Source: Anaerotruncus colihominis
GTDB lineage: Bacteria; Bacillota; Clostridia; Oscillospirales; Ruminococcaceae
Length of the DNA: 64,000 bases
Reading direction: 5' to 3'
Assembly (NCBI RefSeq): GCF_010206195.1
Contig: NZ_VIQT01000016.1
Location: 62,001 to 126,000 of the forward strand
The position numbers were made by a program, and so were the translations under genes. The notes under the pieces were generated by a model. It was not told where the DNA came from. It searched no databases and was given only the letters and a program-made list of their open reading frames with translations. Shown one piece after another: positions 8,081 through 16,608 of this stretch (positions within the stretch are counted from its first letter, which is position 1; each line of letters begins with the position of its first letter).

Positions 8081-8291
8081 AAAAAAGACAAAAATAGACA
8101 CGGCGGCAATCCTCCTATATGCCGCCGTGGATTTACACGGTGTTAGGTCGTCGTTGGTTTAGGGATAGACGAAAAGAAACGGCGGCTCTGAAAATCAAAG
8201 CCGCCGCTCCATAGGCGTGTAAATGTGTCTGCTGTACGACGGCTTTTTTTCTTTTGCCGTCGTCCGGCAGATATGTATTTTCAATTTCTGT
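8081..8291 (-). promoter_or_regulatory. Attenuator-like structured leader upstream of the sigma-like gene
   Basis: Read leftward it forms three hairpins: P1 (8236-8263, ACGACGGC/GCCGTCGT), P2 (8180-8206, CGGCGGCTTTG/CAGAGCCGCCG) and P3 (8099-8129, CACGGCGGCA/TGCCGCCGTG) followed by a T-rich run (8081-8098), which is terminator-like. The 3' arm of P2 (GCCGCCGT) is exactly complementary to the 5' arm of P3 (ACGGCGGC), so P2-P3 pairing would prevent termination. A five-codon frame MERRL overlaps the 5' arm of P2. A 55-codon frame (8133-8300) also covers P1 and P2 but its ATG lies in the -10 region, so I doubt it is translated. Confidence 0.6.
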
Positions 8292-8298
8292 TTTAATC

Positions 8299-8349
8299 AT
8301 AATAGTTCCAGCTTACAAACAGGTGAATTTTGACTTACGAAACTGTAAG
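8299..8349 (-). promoter_or_regulatory. Response-regulator-type operator and promoter, site 2
   Basis: On the plus strand CTTACA (8312) and CTTACG (8334) are direct repeats 22 bp apart, with a spacer nearly identical to that at 11488-11515. An inverted TGTAAG follows at 8344. Leftward -35 TTCACC (8322-8327) and -10 TATTAT (8299-8304) are 17 bp apart. Transcription would enter the attenuator-like leader and then the sigma-like gene. Confidence 0.6.
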
Positions 8350-8406
8350 CTCAATAACAGCAGGCGGGCTTAATTAAAAACCCACCTGCTTATATATGAT
8401 TTGAAT

Positions 8407-10767
8407 TTATTGTGCGCTGATTGTATCAACAATGGACATATTGCGTATTCTCTTGATTGGCCCTTGCACAGCCAAAATTATAGAGATTACAACAATCAAC
8501 AGAATAACGGCTACCTCTGGTAATGGAGGAGTCCAAGCATCCCCCCATCTATAACTTATCAACATTCCAAACAATAGCTTATTACAAAACAGTCCCAACA
8601 CCGTACCAACTACACCGCCGATTATGGTATAGGTGAAGGCTTCTGCAACGATCATTTTACTTAGCTGTCCCATGCTAACGCCGATGGCGCGGAAAGCGCC
8701 ATACTGTTTCAACCGTGCAGACACACTCATGGAAATACTATTGATTATGTTAAAAATTGTAATCATTGCAATTAGGACGAGGAATCCATAGATGAACAGC
8801 CAAAAACAATAGTAAGTTCCCATGGTACTGCTGTTACCCATGCGTTCATCAGCGAAAGTAAATGATGAATCTACCATTTGGCGGATCACATAAACCTCTT
8901 CGTCTGTTGCGCCTTTCACTAACTGCACATCAATAACCGTATATTTCGACTCGCCAGTAATTTGTTCAAATGTATCCTCTGAACAAATAATTGTTCCAAC
9001 ATCGGCGGCACTGTAAAACGGACAGTTGGACAATATTCCAACAATTTGAATTTCTTCACTTTGTCCGTCTATATTCAGGGATACCGTATCGCCTGTTTGT
9101 ATTGTGTTCTGCGAATTATAAACAATTAAGCCCGTCCCTAAATCAGTTTGCACAGATTCCAGAGAACCCTCTAATAAATAGTCCCTTGCCCAATCAAATT
9201 GATACTGCTCATAAGAGATTAAATCCATCTTTTTTTCAATACCGTTTGTGACAGACGGAACCTCGTATGCAAATTTTCTTCCATACGCTAAATCCACAAC
9301 AGGATTTTCCTTTAGACTATCGAGTTCTGTTTTGTCAATAGCACAGGAGTTATCGGGACTTATGATAGATAGATCTGCTGTCCAAGGTTGGAGCGGTGTT
9401 AAGGTATGCTGCATGAACTCAACTGTTACAGAGAATGAAAGGAAAAGGATAATACTGAGAGCAAATGAGCTTGTCATCAAAAACAGATTTTTCCGATTTG
9501 CTTTTGCGTGATAAATTCCAAGTGCTGTATCAATCTTAAGCAGTTGTGTATTAGCGGCATTTCTTGCAGGCTCCAAGTCGTTTGCATTACCGGACACCGC
9601 TGCCAGCGGAGATACTTTTGCTGCTTTCTTTGCCGGAGAATAGGCAGCGAACAAAACTGTTACCAAGCCCACAACGATTCCTGCAAGAATACTTGGTACG
9701 CTAAATCCGAATGTAGGCATCGCTTTGAAAAATTCCGGACTTAGGAAACGCAAAATCGCGCATAAGACCCAAATGACAACTACACCGATGGAAATACCCA
9801 CAGGGATCGCCAAACGGCACCAACTAAGCGCCTCTTTCCGTACTAAGCGCATAACCTGTTTTGGTGTTGCACCGATACAGCGCATAAGGCCGAAAAATTC
9901 TGTACGCTGGGCTACATTGCTGTTAAGGCTGCTTGCAATCATCATAATACCAGCTAACATTACCAGCACAAACAATACTGCCGCGGCCAAATAAACCTGT
10001 AATAAAAAGGGAACACGGCTTTGTCCAAGCAATCCAAGCAGATTATTGTTGGAAGATATTTGTTCATCCGATAAATTGCATTGTTCTTTCAAATCAGCAA
10101 TTTTCCCTTGTATATTTCTTGTGTTTGCAAATTGAGCGTAAAACATAATGCCGTAATCATTCGGTTCCCCGTCTGATACATTCGGATAAATAGTGCAGTA
10201 ATCCTCTGTGTTCAAAATGATGCCGTAGGAGTCGCCACTCATTATCGAGGCGGTATTATTCATAAATCCTGATATGGTAAAATTCAGTTTGTCGCCATCA
10301 GGAGTTTCTACGGCAATGGGATCACCAATCGCAACACCCATTATCTGCTTTGCATTTTCAGTCACCAACGCTTCATTACTTGTCTGTGGAAAAACACCTT
10401 CTTCAAGTTGGTCAGTCCAGATTTCAGTTATATATCTTTCATCACAACCGCATATCGCTACATTTTTTCCACCCAAAGTATAGCCTAAATTTCCACGATA
10501 ATTGAGAACGCCATACGGTGAAAACGCTTCTATATCAGGCCGTGAAGCGATAATTGCAGCTTTCTCATTACTGATATTCCGAATGGCAATATGCCAATTC
10601 CCAGACTCCTGCTGTGCCTGCAAAATCTGGCTGCGGATGAACATATCTGCCATTCCAAAAATAGTTGTAACCAGAAACACAGCCAGCACAATGCAAAAAA
10701 TAGACATTCTGCTTTGCTTCTTGTGGATTTTTGCGGATATGGGAACAAGGTCAAGATAATGCTTCAT
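8407..10767 (-). CDS. FtsX/MacB-type ABC transporter permease (peptide resistance type)
   Basis: 786 residues with an N-terminal transmembrane helix, a large extracytoplasmic MacB-like domain (about residues 45-240), three helices forming an FtsX domain (about 250-380), a second extracellular part and a second FtsX domain at the C-terminus. It works with the ATPase encoded just upstream (17-bp overlap) and likely exports or removes antimicrobial peptides, or relays their presence to the histidine kinase as BceB-like permeases do. The block is clearly AT-richer than the transfer genes, so it is probably separately acquired cargo. The substrate is unknown. Confidence 0.85.
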   Translation of the reverse strand: MKHYLDLVPISAKIHKKQSRMSIFCIVLAVFLVTTIFGMADMFIRSQILQAQQESGNWHIAIRNISNEKAAIIASRPDIEAFSPYGVLNYRGNLGYTLGGKNVAICGCDERYITEIWTDQLEEGVFPQTSNEALVTENAKQIMGVAIGDPIAVETPDGDKLNFTISGFMNNTASIMSGDSYGIILNTEDYCTIYPNVSDGEPNDYGIMFYAQFANTRNIQGKIADLKEQCNLSDEQISSNNNLLGLLGQSRVPFLLQVYLAAAVLFVLVMLAGIMMIASSLNSNVAQRTEFFGLMRCIGATPKQVMRLVRKEALSWCRLAIPVGISIGVVVIWVLCAILRFLSPEFFKAMPTFGFSVPSILAGIVVGLVTVLFAAYSPAKKAAKVSPLAAVSGNANDLEPARNAANTQLLKIDTALGIYHAKANRKNLFLMTSSFALSIILFLSFSVTVEFMQHTLTPLQPWTADLSIISPDNSCAIDKTELDSLKENPVVDLAYGRKFAYEVPSVTNGIEKKMDLISYEQYQFDWARDYLLEGSLESVQTDLGTGLIVYNSQNTIQTGDTVSLNIDGQSEEIQIVGILSNCPFYSAADVGTIICSEDTFEQITGESKYTVIDVQLVKGATDEEVYVIRQMVDSSFTFADERMGNSSTMGTYYCFWLFIYGFLVLIAMITIFNIINSISMSVSARLKQYGAFRAIGVSMGQLSKMIVAEAFTYTIIGGVVGTVLGLFCNKLLFGMLISYRWGDAWTPPLPEVAVILLIVVISIILAVQGPIKRIRNMSIVDTISAQ

Positions 10768-11452
10768 TTGTTTTTCCTCCCAAATCCGTCAAAACGCCAT
10801 CTGATACCCGAAACACCCGATCAACGGATGCAGTCAAATTCTTATTGTGGGTAATCATCAGGATTGTTTGCTGATAGCGGCGGGAAGCCTGTGTAAGCAA
10901 GGTAATAACATCCTGACTATTCTTGCTGTCCAGATTGCCAGTAGGTTCATCCGCCAGAATCAGTTTGGGCTTTGTGATTAACGCCCGACCAATGGCAACA
11001 CGCTGCTGCTGTCCGCCGGATAGTTGGCTCGGCAGGTGATGCCGACGCTCGGTAAGGCCCAAGAGTTCCAAAATTTCTTCTACTGCTGCCGGGTCTGGTT
11101 TGCGATAGTCCAAAAGAAGCGGAAACATGATATTCTGCTCCACATTCAGCTCGGAAACCAACTGAAAGGATTGGAAGATAAAGCCGATATTACGACGGCG
11201 GAAAATCGTGCGCTGTTCCTCTTTCATGGAAAACAGGTCTTGTTCATCAACCCAAATGTGGCCGGAGGTAGGGGTATCCAAAGCTCCAATACAGTTCAGT
11301 AATGTGCTTTTGCCAGAACCGGATTCACCCACAACGGCAGCAAATTCGCCTTTATCCAGAGAGAAGGAAACCTTCTTCAACGCTTCGACTTTCGCCTCAC
11401 CCTTTCCATAAGTTTTACATAAATCTTGTACTTTCAATATTTCCATAGTCAT
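10751..11452 (-). CDS. ABC transporter ATPase, MacB/LolD-type
   Basis: 233 residues with Walker [10 protein letters not shown] (42-50), Q-loop, signature [15 protein letters not shown], Walker [13 protein letters not shown] and an H-loop His (MITHN). It powers the adjacent FtsX-type permease. The start at 11452 (MTMEILKV) follows AAAGGAGG; an upstream ATG lies inside the ribosome-binding region. Its promoter carries the CTTACA-type operator, so the TCS encoded next door probably controls it. Confidence 0.9.
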   Translation of the reverse strand: MTMEILKVQDLCKTYGKGEAKVEALKKVSFSLDKGEFAAVVGESGSGKSTLLNCIGALDTPTSGHIWVDEQDLFSMKEEQRTIFRRRNIGFIFQSFQLVSELNVEQNIMFPLLLDYRKPDPAAVEEILELLGLTERRHHLPSQLSGGQQQRVAIGRALITKPKLILADEPTGNLDSKNSQDVITLLTQASRRYQQTILMITHNKNLTASVDRVFRVSDGVLTDLGGKTNEALS

Positions 11453-11487
11453 CAGTACCTCCTTTCTCAAAAGGATAGCAAAAGCAG

Positions 11488-11515
11488 CTTACAAGCAGAT
11501 GAATTTGACCTTACA
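11488..11515 (-). promoter_or_regulatory. Response-regulator-type operator, site 1 (ABC promoter)
   Basis: CTTACA at 11488 and again at 11510 give a 22-bp direct-repeat period, two helical turns, as expected for an OmpR-type dimer. TTCATC and TGCTAT lie downstream on the minus strand with a 17-bp spacer. The second half-site overlaps the histidine kinase stop codon. The same motif occurs at 8312-8339. Confidence 0.65.
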
Positions 11516-12740
11516 GTTCCGTAAGGAAAGAAAGTGTAAACCGCGTACCTTTTCCAGCTTCGCTTTGTACGGAGATAACACCGCCTTGCCCCTCAATAAT
11601 GGACTTGGCGAGGGGAAGCCCCAGTCCAATTCCTTGTGTATCAAGAGAATGTTTGCTGCGATAAAAGCGTTTGAAGATATGATGAATATCTTCCGGGGCT
11701 ATACCGTTACCATTATCAGAAATAAAAATACGAAACACGGCAGGAGTGCGATCCCATGTAATATAGACAATGCCGCCAGCTTGTGTGTGATCCAGCGCAT
11801 TTTTTACAACGTTTCCAATCGCTTCGCCTGTCCATTCCATGTCACAAATAAGCTGCTGTTCACCATCGCCATCTATCTGAATCTGCTTGCTTTCGCTTTT
11901 AGCCCTTGTGGTTAGGTCATTGACTGAATGAGCTATCAGCTCGGACACACGGCAACTTTTTTTCTCAAAAATGATGTTTCCCGTATCCAGTCGGGTTATC
12001 TTCAACATGGATAAGATTAACTGCTCCATACGCTTTAGAGAAATACCCATCTTCGCCGCAAACTGTTTGACCGTTTCTGCATTTTCTGGCTCACTTTCAA
12101 TGATCTCCTGATACATAGCGAGGGCTGCCAGAGGCGTTTTGAGCTGGTGAGATATATCGGATATGGTGTCTTTCAAAAACTCTTTTGCTTTACGCTCTGT
12201 TTCGTTTTTGGATTGGAGCATAGTTGCAAGCTGTTCTATCGAAGAAAACACTTGATAGATTGCACCCTCGTAATTCTGTGGCAAATGAGAAGAGTAATCC
12301 CCGTTGATGTAATTTGATAATATTTTGTCGGCCTGTTGGTACAATCGCTTCCTTTTCCAGAAAAAAACGAATACTCCTATGGTAAGCACAAAGAGAAAAA
12401 ATAACACAGTGCATAGCATGATGAAGAAAGCGGAACGCTGAAATTGATTAAAAAAAGGCCGCATACTGCTTTCTGCCTGTTTTCCCAAACCCGCAGCCGT
12501 TAATAATGACCTGCCATTTTCACTAATGTTCGTATTAGTAAAGGCAACTGCTATCACTTCTTTAGAAACACCCTGTTCCAAAAGTGAGGACGAAACCGCT
12601 TCATCGTGTTTGAGCCATAGGACTTCCACATCGTTCACCTGATAAATAGTCAAAACGGCTCCTGTACCTACAAACAACAGGGAAAACAAAATTAAAAATA
12701 TCAGGAAGCCTTTAATCTGTCTATCTTGGTACAAGCTCAT
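11511..12740 (-). CDS. Sensor histidine kinase
   Basis: 409 residues. Transmembrane segments at about 10-31 and 105-127 bracket a short extracellular loop of about 70 residues. A HAMP-like linker follows, then the dimerisation box DISHQLKTPL with His198, and an HATPase domain with NVVKNALDH, DNGNGI and GIGLGLPL. It autophosphorylates and passes phosphate to the upstream-encoded regulator. The start at 12740 overlaps the regulator's stop as ATGA, so translation is coupled. With the ABC pair it forms a peptide-detoxification/sensing module. The signal is unknown. Confidence 0.92.
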   Translation of the reverse strand: MSLYQDRQIKGFLIFLILFSLLFVGTGAVLTIYQVNDVEVLWLKHDEAVSSSLLEQGVSKEVIAVAFTNTNISENGRSLLTAAGLGKQAESSMRPFFNQFQRSAFFIMLCTVLFFLFVLTIGVFVFFWKRKRLYQQADKILSNYINGDYSSHLPQNYEGAIYQVFSSIEQLATMLQSKNETERKAKEFLKDTISDISHQLKTPLAALAMYQEIIESEPENAETVKQFAAKMGISLKRMEQLILSMLKITRLDTGNIIFEKKSCRVSELIAHSVNDLTTRAKSESKQIQIDGDGEQQLICDMEWTGEAIGNVVKNALDHTQAGGIVYITWDRTPAVFRIFISDNGNGIAPEDIHHIFKRFYRSKHSLDTQGIGLGLPLAKSIIEGQGGVISVQSEAGKGTRFTLSFLTEL

Positions 12741-13435
12741 ACAGACACCTCTTTCCATTGGTAGCCAAAGCCCCGGATGGTTATAAGGTGTTCTGGATGG
12801 GACGGATCGGTTTCCACTTTTTCACGAAGCCGCCGTACATAGACGGACAGGGTGTTATCATCAACAAAATTTCCTGTATCATCCCACAGCTCATTTAGAA
12901 TGATGTCCCTTGTCACAACGCGATTTGCATTTCTTACCAGCAGGCAAAGCAAACGATATTCAGCGCTTGTCAAATCCAATGCTTTTCCCTTTAAGGTTGC
13001 ACGGCTACCCAACAGATCAATGGTAATGTCGCCACATTCCATAGAAGTGTTTTTTTCGCTTTTGGAAACTCCGGCCCGACGCAGCAGCGCCCGGATACGG
13101 GAACACAATTCCCCCAGCTTGAAAGGCTTGGTGATATAATCGTCCCCGCCGCTATCTAACCCACGGATTATGTTGACTTCTTCATCCGATGCGGTCAGGA
13201 ATATAATCGGGACTTTCTGATTTTCTTTTCGTACTGTTTCACATACATCAAATCCAGTTCCATCTGGCAGGGTGACATCCAAAATCAACAAATCGTATCT
13301 GTCGAGTTTGGATAAGTATTGTTTTGCTTCAGATACAGTACGGGCAACTTCAACATCAAATTCATTCTTTTTCAAAGAGTAGACCAAGCCATCTATCAGA
13401 CTAACATCATCCTCCAATAGTAATATTCTATTCAT
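12737..13435 (-). CDS. OmpR-family response regulator
   Basis: 232 residues: receiver domain with phospho-acceptor Asp53 (LLILDVTLPDG), acidic pair ED8-9 and Lys103 (ITKPF), then a winged-helix DNA-binding domain (about 135-230) ending ITIRGFGYQWK. It likely binds the CTTACA direct repeats at 11488 and 8312. It overlaps the small HTH gene upstream by 8 bp and the kinase downstream by 4 bp, all one leftward operon. Confidence 0.92.
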   Translation of the reverse strand: MNRILLLEDDVSLIDGLVYSLKKNEFDVEVARTVSEAKQYLSKLDRYDLLILDVTLPDGTGFDVCETVRKENQKVPIIFLTASDEEVNIIRGLDSGGDDYITKPFKLGELCSRIRALLRRAGVSKSEKNTSMECGDITIDLLGSRATLKGKALDLTSAEYRLLCLLVRNANRVVTRDIILNELWDDTGNFVDDNTLSVYVRRLREKVETDPSHPEHLITIRGFGYQWKEVSV

Positions 13436-13616
13436 TTTTTAATTCCTTTCCTTGTTTTGTCCGGCCATCAAGCGGCTTCTCCGCAGTTTTAGGAATCAGC
13501 CAAACACCGGCCATTTTCACAGCGCCGGGGATACGCCCTCCAGCGCAATAATAATTTACCCTACGAGGTGTCACGCCCCACTTTTCGGCGGCCTCTTTCA
13601 ATGTCATATAGTCCAT
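13428..13616 (-). CDS. Small MerR/excisionase-type HTH protein
   Basis: 62 residues: MDYMTLKEAAEKWGVTPRRVNYYCAGGRIPGA is a winged HTH_17-type fold shared by excisionases and MerR-like regulators, followed by a basic tail. It opens the TCS operon and overlaps the response regulator start by 8 bp. It could autoregulate the operon or act as an architectural factor in excision. Neither is shown. Confidence 0.75.
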   Translation of the reverse strand: MDYMTLKEAAEKWGVTPRRVNYYCAGGRIPGAVKMAGVWLIPKTAEKPLDGRTKQGKELKNE

Positions 13617-13719
13617 TTCGCACCTCCACAGAATACATTATAGTTCTTTATCTCGAATAGTACAAGTTGGAGGCTGCACATTGATGAAATGAAATACTAC
13701 TTTATGTAAAATTTCATTA

Positions 13720-13762
13720 CATTCTCATAATCCAACACGAAATGTAGATTGATATGAGAATG
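13720..13762. promoter_or_regulatory. Inverted repeat at the XRE regulator start
   Basis: CATTCTCAT (13720-13728) and ATGAGAATG (13754-13762) are perfect inverted copies; the second includes the start codon of the XRE gene. An ATGAAAT/ATTTCAT pair lies just upstream (13684-13716). The set looks like an operator for autorepression and for the divergent TCS operon. Confidence 0.5.
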
Positions 13763-14119
13763 AACCAAGATGAAAGAAGGTTTGACTTTCACGGCCTCGG
13801 GGCGGCTCTCAAAAGAGCCAGAGAAGAAAAGGGCTGGACACAAGCCTATGTTGCGGAATTAGTAGACCGTGACTCCCGTACCATTATGAATATTGAGAAC
13901 AAAGGTCAGTATCCCAGCTTCGACCTTTTTGTTAAACTCATTACTATGTTTGACGTTTCAGTTGACCAGTTTATTCATGCGGACGGAGGGGCAAGGCCAA
14001 GCTCTTGCAGAAAGCACATTGATGTACTTCTAAACTCCATGAATGAAAAAGAGCTTGTCGTGATAGAAGCCACAGCCGAAGGCATTAAGAAAGCCAGAGA
14101 AACGGAGGTTCCAGAATAA
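13754..14119 (+). CDS. XRE-family transcriptional regulator
   Basis: 121 residues with an N-terminal helix-turn-helix (LGAALKRAREEKGWTQAYVAEL ... RTIMNIENKGQYPS) and a short C-terminal helical region. It is the only rightward gene in the transfer half of the ICE and is divergent from the TCS operon. Such regulators usually control element transcription. Start choice is uncertain: ATG 13754 and 13760 are both possible, neither with a clear ribosome-binding site, and the first sits inside an inverted repeat. Leaderless or weak translation may be intended. Confidence 0.85.
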   Translation: MRMNQDERRFDFHGLGAALKRAREEKGWTQAYVAELVDRDSRTIMNIENKGQYPSFDLFVKLITMFDVSVDQFIHADGGARPSSCRKHIDVLLNSMNEKELVVIEATAEGIKKARETEVPE

Positions 14120-14230
14120 GGGCCTCTGTTTTTTGCGCCATTTTAGGGGCTGCCGCTAAGTGGCAAGCAATGCCTCTGTGGCCACAAGTGGCACAAAGGC
14201 GGCTTGTTGGGGCTCGCCCCAAACCCGTAT

Positions 14231-14253
14231 CTTCGGGCCAACATGGCCCGAAG
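14231..14253. repeat. ICE palindrome, copy d
   Basis: Perfect arms, loop ACA; 35 bp beyond the relaxase stop codon. Confidence 0.9.
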
Positions 14254-14287
14254 TGTCAGCGTCGCTTTGCTCCTTGTTTTCATAATC

Positions 14288-15703
14288 TCAACGCTCCTTT
14301 TCATGCTTTCTGCCCGGCTCGGTGTAGCCCATCAGAGTGTCAATGTTCGCCTTGATCGTGACAATCTCCTGCATATCCCGTCGTGCCTTTTGGTATTCTC
14401 CATAGAGCTGTTTTTTCCTTGCTGTGAGCTTGCGGCCTTCTTCCTTCAGCACATCCATTTTGGGGAGCTTTGCCCCGCCCAGCAGAGAGCGCATTTCCGC
14501 TTGTGCAGCCCGGTACAGTTCAAGGTCGGCCTCATGCTCCGCAAGAAATTTCCGGCTGTACTTCGTCGCCTTATACTGCTCAAAGACCGGACGGGTTTTG
14601 GCATACTGAACCGTTGCGGCCTTTAGCCCGGCATTGGTTTTCATGGCCTGTTCTGTCTGCTTGATCTGCTCGGAAATGGCATGGAAACGGTCTGCCGCCT
14701 CGGTGGCCTTCTGCGCCAACTGCTCATAATCGGTCAGGCCATTGTCCTGTATATAAGCAAGGGCAGCAGCCATCTGCTTAATGTTAAATACCTTCGCCCA
14801 GCGTTCATATCCCGGCCCCTTACCGGCAGCCAGCTTCGCTTGAATATCCACCGCCAGACTGATTTTCCGCTCCGAGTGCCCGGGGCGTTTTTCTTTGCCC
14901 TCAATGGCGGCCAGAACATCTTGCAAGTCGTAGCCGTCCCCCAGCGTGGAGGCACGCAGACGGGTGAAGCGTTCCTGCCCTTGCCCGGTCAGCCGGAAAC
15001 TGATACCGCCGCCCCGAACCTTCTTGACTTCATATCCGGCCCGTTTCATCAGAACAAGAAATTCATCCAGATCGGCGGGGCGTTCCGCCAGTACAGTATC
15101 AATGGTAAGGCGCAGCCTGTCCTGATAAGAAAGCGGCCCTTTTCGTTCTTTCTGCCATTCTCCATAATTCCGATACTTACTCTTGCTCCGGGGCTTCGGG
15201 TTCTCCACAATGGACAGCCCGTTTTCAAGACACAGCCTGTCAGAGAGCCGACGGAGGGCAAAGCTGGAACCCCAAAAGTTTCGGAATTTCCGGGTACAGT
15301 CAAGGGTGGTGGAGTTGTAATAAATGTGACAATGGATGTGCTGCTTGTCAGTATGCGTGGTAACGATAAAAGCGTGCCGCCCCTTCGTCCAGCGCATAGC
15401 CAGCTCATAGCCGATACGGTTCGCCTCCTTCGGGGTGATCTCGCCCGGATAGAAGGATTGTCGTATCTGATAGCACAGCACATCATTTTCTTTTTTCTGT
15501 TCCTGGCCCGTCATAGCGGCATAGCTGGCTTTTGCCAAAAGGAACTCGTCCGCCACGGTGGCCGGATCACATTCATAAGCGGAGATATACTTTCCGCTTT
15601 CTGTTTTCTCCGGGTCCTTGCCATAGTCCAGACAATCCCGGATAGCCTCAGCAATCGTTTCGCCTTCGCCCGCATGGCGCTGCAACAAAGTTGTGGTAGC
15701 CAA
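14288..15703 (-). CDS. MobA/VirD2-type relaxase
   Basis: 471 residues. The N-terminal relaxase domain has a candidate catalytic Tyr27 in DYGKDPEKT and the metal-binding histidines in THTDKQHIHCHIYYN (His117, 122, 124, 126). The C-terminal half is a long charged coiled coil. It should nick oriT, stay bound to the 5' end and be carried by VirD4. The start is a TTG at 15703 placed after GGAGGG; an ATG nearby is out of frame. MobC is encoded about 1.4 kb upstream, with a CD1845-like gene and the VapD pair between them. Confidence 0.93.
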   Translation of the reverse strand: MATTTLLQRHAGEGETIAEAIRDCLDYGKDPEKTESGKYISAYECDPATVADEFLLAKASYAAMTGQEQKKENDVLCYQIRQSFYPGEITPKEANRIGYELAMRWTKGRHAFIVTTHTDKQHIHCHIYYNSTTLDCTRKFRNFWGSSFALRRLSDRLCLENGLSIVENPKPRSKSKYRNYGEWQKERKGPLSYQDRLRLTIDTVLAERPADLDEFLVLMKRAGYEVKKVRGGGISFRLTGQGQERFTRLRASTLGDGYDLQDVLAAIEGKEKRPGHSERKISLAVDIQAKLAAGKGPGYERWAKVFNIKQMAAALAYIQDNGLTDYEQLAQKATEAADRFHAISEQIKQTEQAMKTNAGLKAATVQYAKTRPVFEQYKATKYSRKFLAEHEADLELYRAAQAEMRSLLGGAKLPKMDVLKEEGRKLTARKKQLYGEYQKARRDMQEIVTIKANIDTLMGYTEPGRKHEKER

Positions 15704-15755
15704 AAATCATCCCTCCTTTCCATGAGAAAAGGGCGACCCATTCAGACCGCCCCGA

Positions 15756-15778
15756 CTTCGGGCCAGTATGGCCCGAGG
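15756..15778. repeat. ICE palindrome, copy e
   Basis: Loop GTA; 4 bp beyond the stop codon of the CD1845-like gene. Confidence 0.9.
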
Positions 15779-15782
15779 CTGC

Positions 15783-16073
15783 TTAACTTGCCGGAAACCG
15801 GTACAGAGCGGATTTGCCTCCGTCCAGCGCCCAAAGAAGGGAGCCCGCCGCCGCTTGCAGTCCATACGGCGAAAGAAGGAAGGCAAGAAACAGAAATACA
15901 ATCCCGCCTATGGGCGTCGGCGTGAAAAAAAGAGCGACACCCAGCACCGCCAGGATCACAGAGGCAATCGTCAGCAGGACGGCACAAATATCAAACAGGA
16001 ATACCAGCAGAGCCGCCAGAAGGGACAACGCCAAAGCAAAGGGAGCAACCAATATTTTCAGCAGTATCTTCAT
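15783..16073 (-). CDS. CD1845-like small membrane protein
   Basis: 96 residues starting MKILLKILVAPF, with two or three hydrophobic segments (about 8-30, 32-52 and 55-75). Length and sequence pattern match the CD1845 family found in C. difficile-type ICEs. The start is ATG 16073, eight bases behind AGGAGG; a TTG six bases upstream would be too close. Its role in conjugation is unknown. It lies directly upstream of the relaxase. Confidence 0.75.
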   Translation of the reverse strand: MKILLKILVAPFALALSLLAALLVFLFDICAVLLTIASVILAVLGVALFFTPTPIGGIVFLFLAFLLSPYGLQAAAGSLLWALDGGKSALYRFPAS

Positions 16074-16170
16074 CTTCAAAACCTCCTTTATCTATCCTTC
16101 CTACCCCTATTTTATCATGCCTGCCCGGGGACATAAATGTTGCGAAAGATTAGTAAATCCTGTCCCAAAC

Positions 16171-16193
16171 CTTCGGGCCAGTATGGCCCGAAA
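16171..16193. repeat. ICE palindrome, copy f
   Basis: Loop GTA; abuts the terminator of the VapD-like gene, last base of one arm degenerate. Confidence 0.85.
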
Positions 16194-16238
16194 ACAGAAA
16201 TTCGGCAGGACACATTCATGTCCTGCCGAATTTCTGTT
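16193..16238 (-). terminator. Long hairpin terminator of the VapD-like operon
   Basis: A perfect 20-bp stem (AACAGAAATTCGGCAGGACA and its complement) with a 6-base loop. It overlaps the toxin gene's stop codon, so termination occurs right at the end of the coding sequence. Confidence 0.8.
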
Positions 16239-16605
16239 ATTCTGTTTCCTGCTGCGGGCAATCGGGAACTGTTAGCAGCGAAGTGTCGATAACAATATCC
16301 TCTGCTGGTTTCAAGAGCTCTGTCAAATCGTGCTGCCGTCCCACGTTGGTCACATCAATTTTATTCACGCATATTCCAATCCACGGAAACTGTCTGCTTA
16401 ATTCATCCATCAAATCGTATATATCAGCAGTTGCCAGCTTATCATCCGATATGTAGCCGGAGCCTTGACGGTGAGAAAAACGATGCCGTTTGAAGAACCG
16501 GCGCAAGTCGTCATACGCCTGTCGGTAATTGGCTCCGGGGTAATGCTCTTTTAATTGATGGGTGTCCAGATCAAAATTTAAGGCTTTGAAATATTTTCTC
16601 TCCAA
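16237..16605 (-). CDS. vapD: VapD-like endoribonuclease toxin
   Basis: 122 residues resembling the VapD family: KALNFDLDTHQLKEHYPGANYRQAYDDLRRFFKRHRF, then QGSGYISDD and RQFPWIGICVNKIDV. VapD is a Cas2-like ferredoxin-fold ribonuclease, and the FDLD start and the HxF-QGS region are typical. It is longer than classic VapD (about 95 residues) by a C-terminal tail. The gene follows its small partner by 3 bp, has its own promoter and terminator, and is AT-richer than neighbours, so it is a self-contained cassette. Toxin activity is inferred from the family. Confidence 0.75.
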   Translation of the reverse strand: MERKYFKALNFDLDTHQLKEHYPGANYRQAYDDLRRFFKRHRFSHRQGSGYISDDKLATADIYDLMDELSRQFPWIGICVNKIDVTNVGRQHDLTELLKPAEDIVIDTSLLTVPDCPQQETE

Positions 16606-16608
16606 AAC

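Noticed and set aside
8133..8300. 55-codon frame in the leader upstream of the sigma-like gene as a real gene
   Set aside because: Its ATG lies in the proposed -10 element, there is only a weak GGAAC upstream and it contains two perfect hairpins, which fits a structured leader better.
14681..15925. 414-codon rightward frame opposite the relaxase
   Set aside because: It mirrors the relaxase and membrane protein genes, crosses a palindrome and has no ribosome-binding site or family resemblance.
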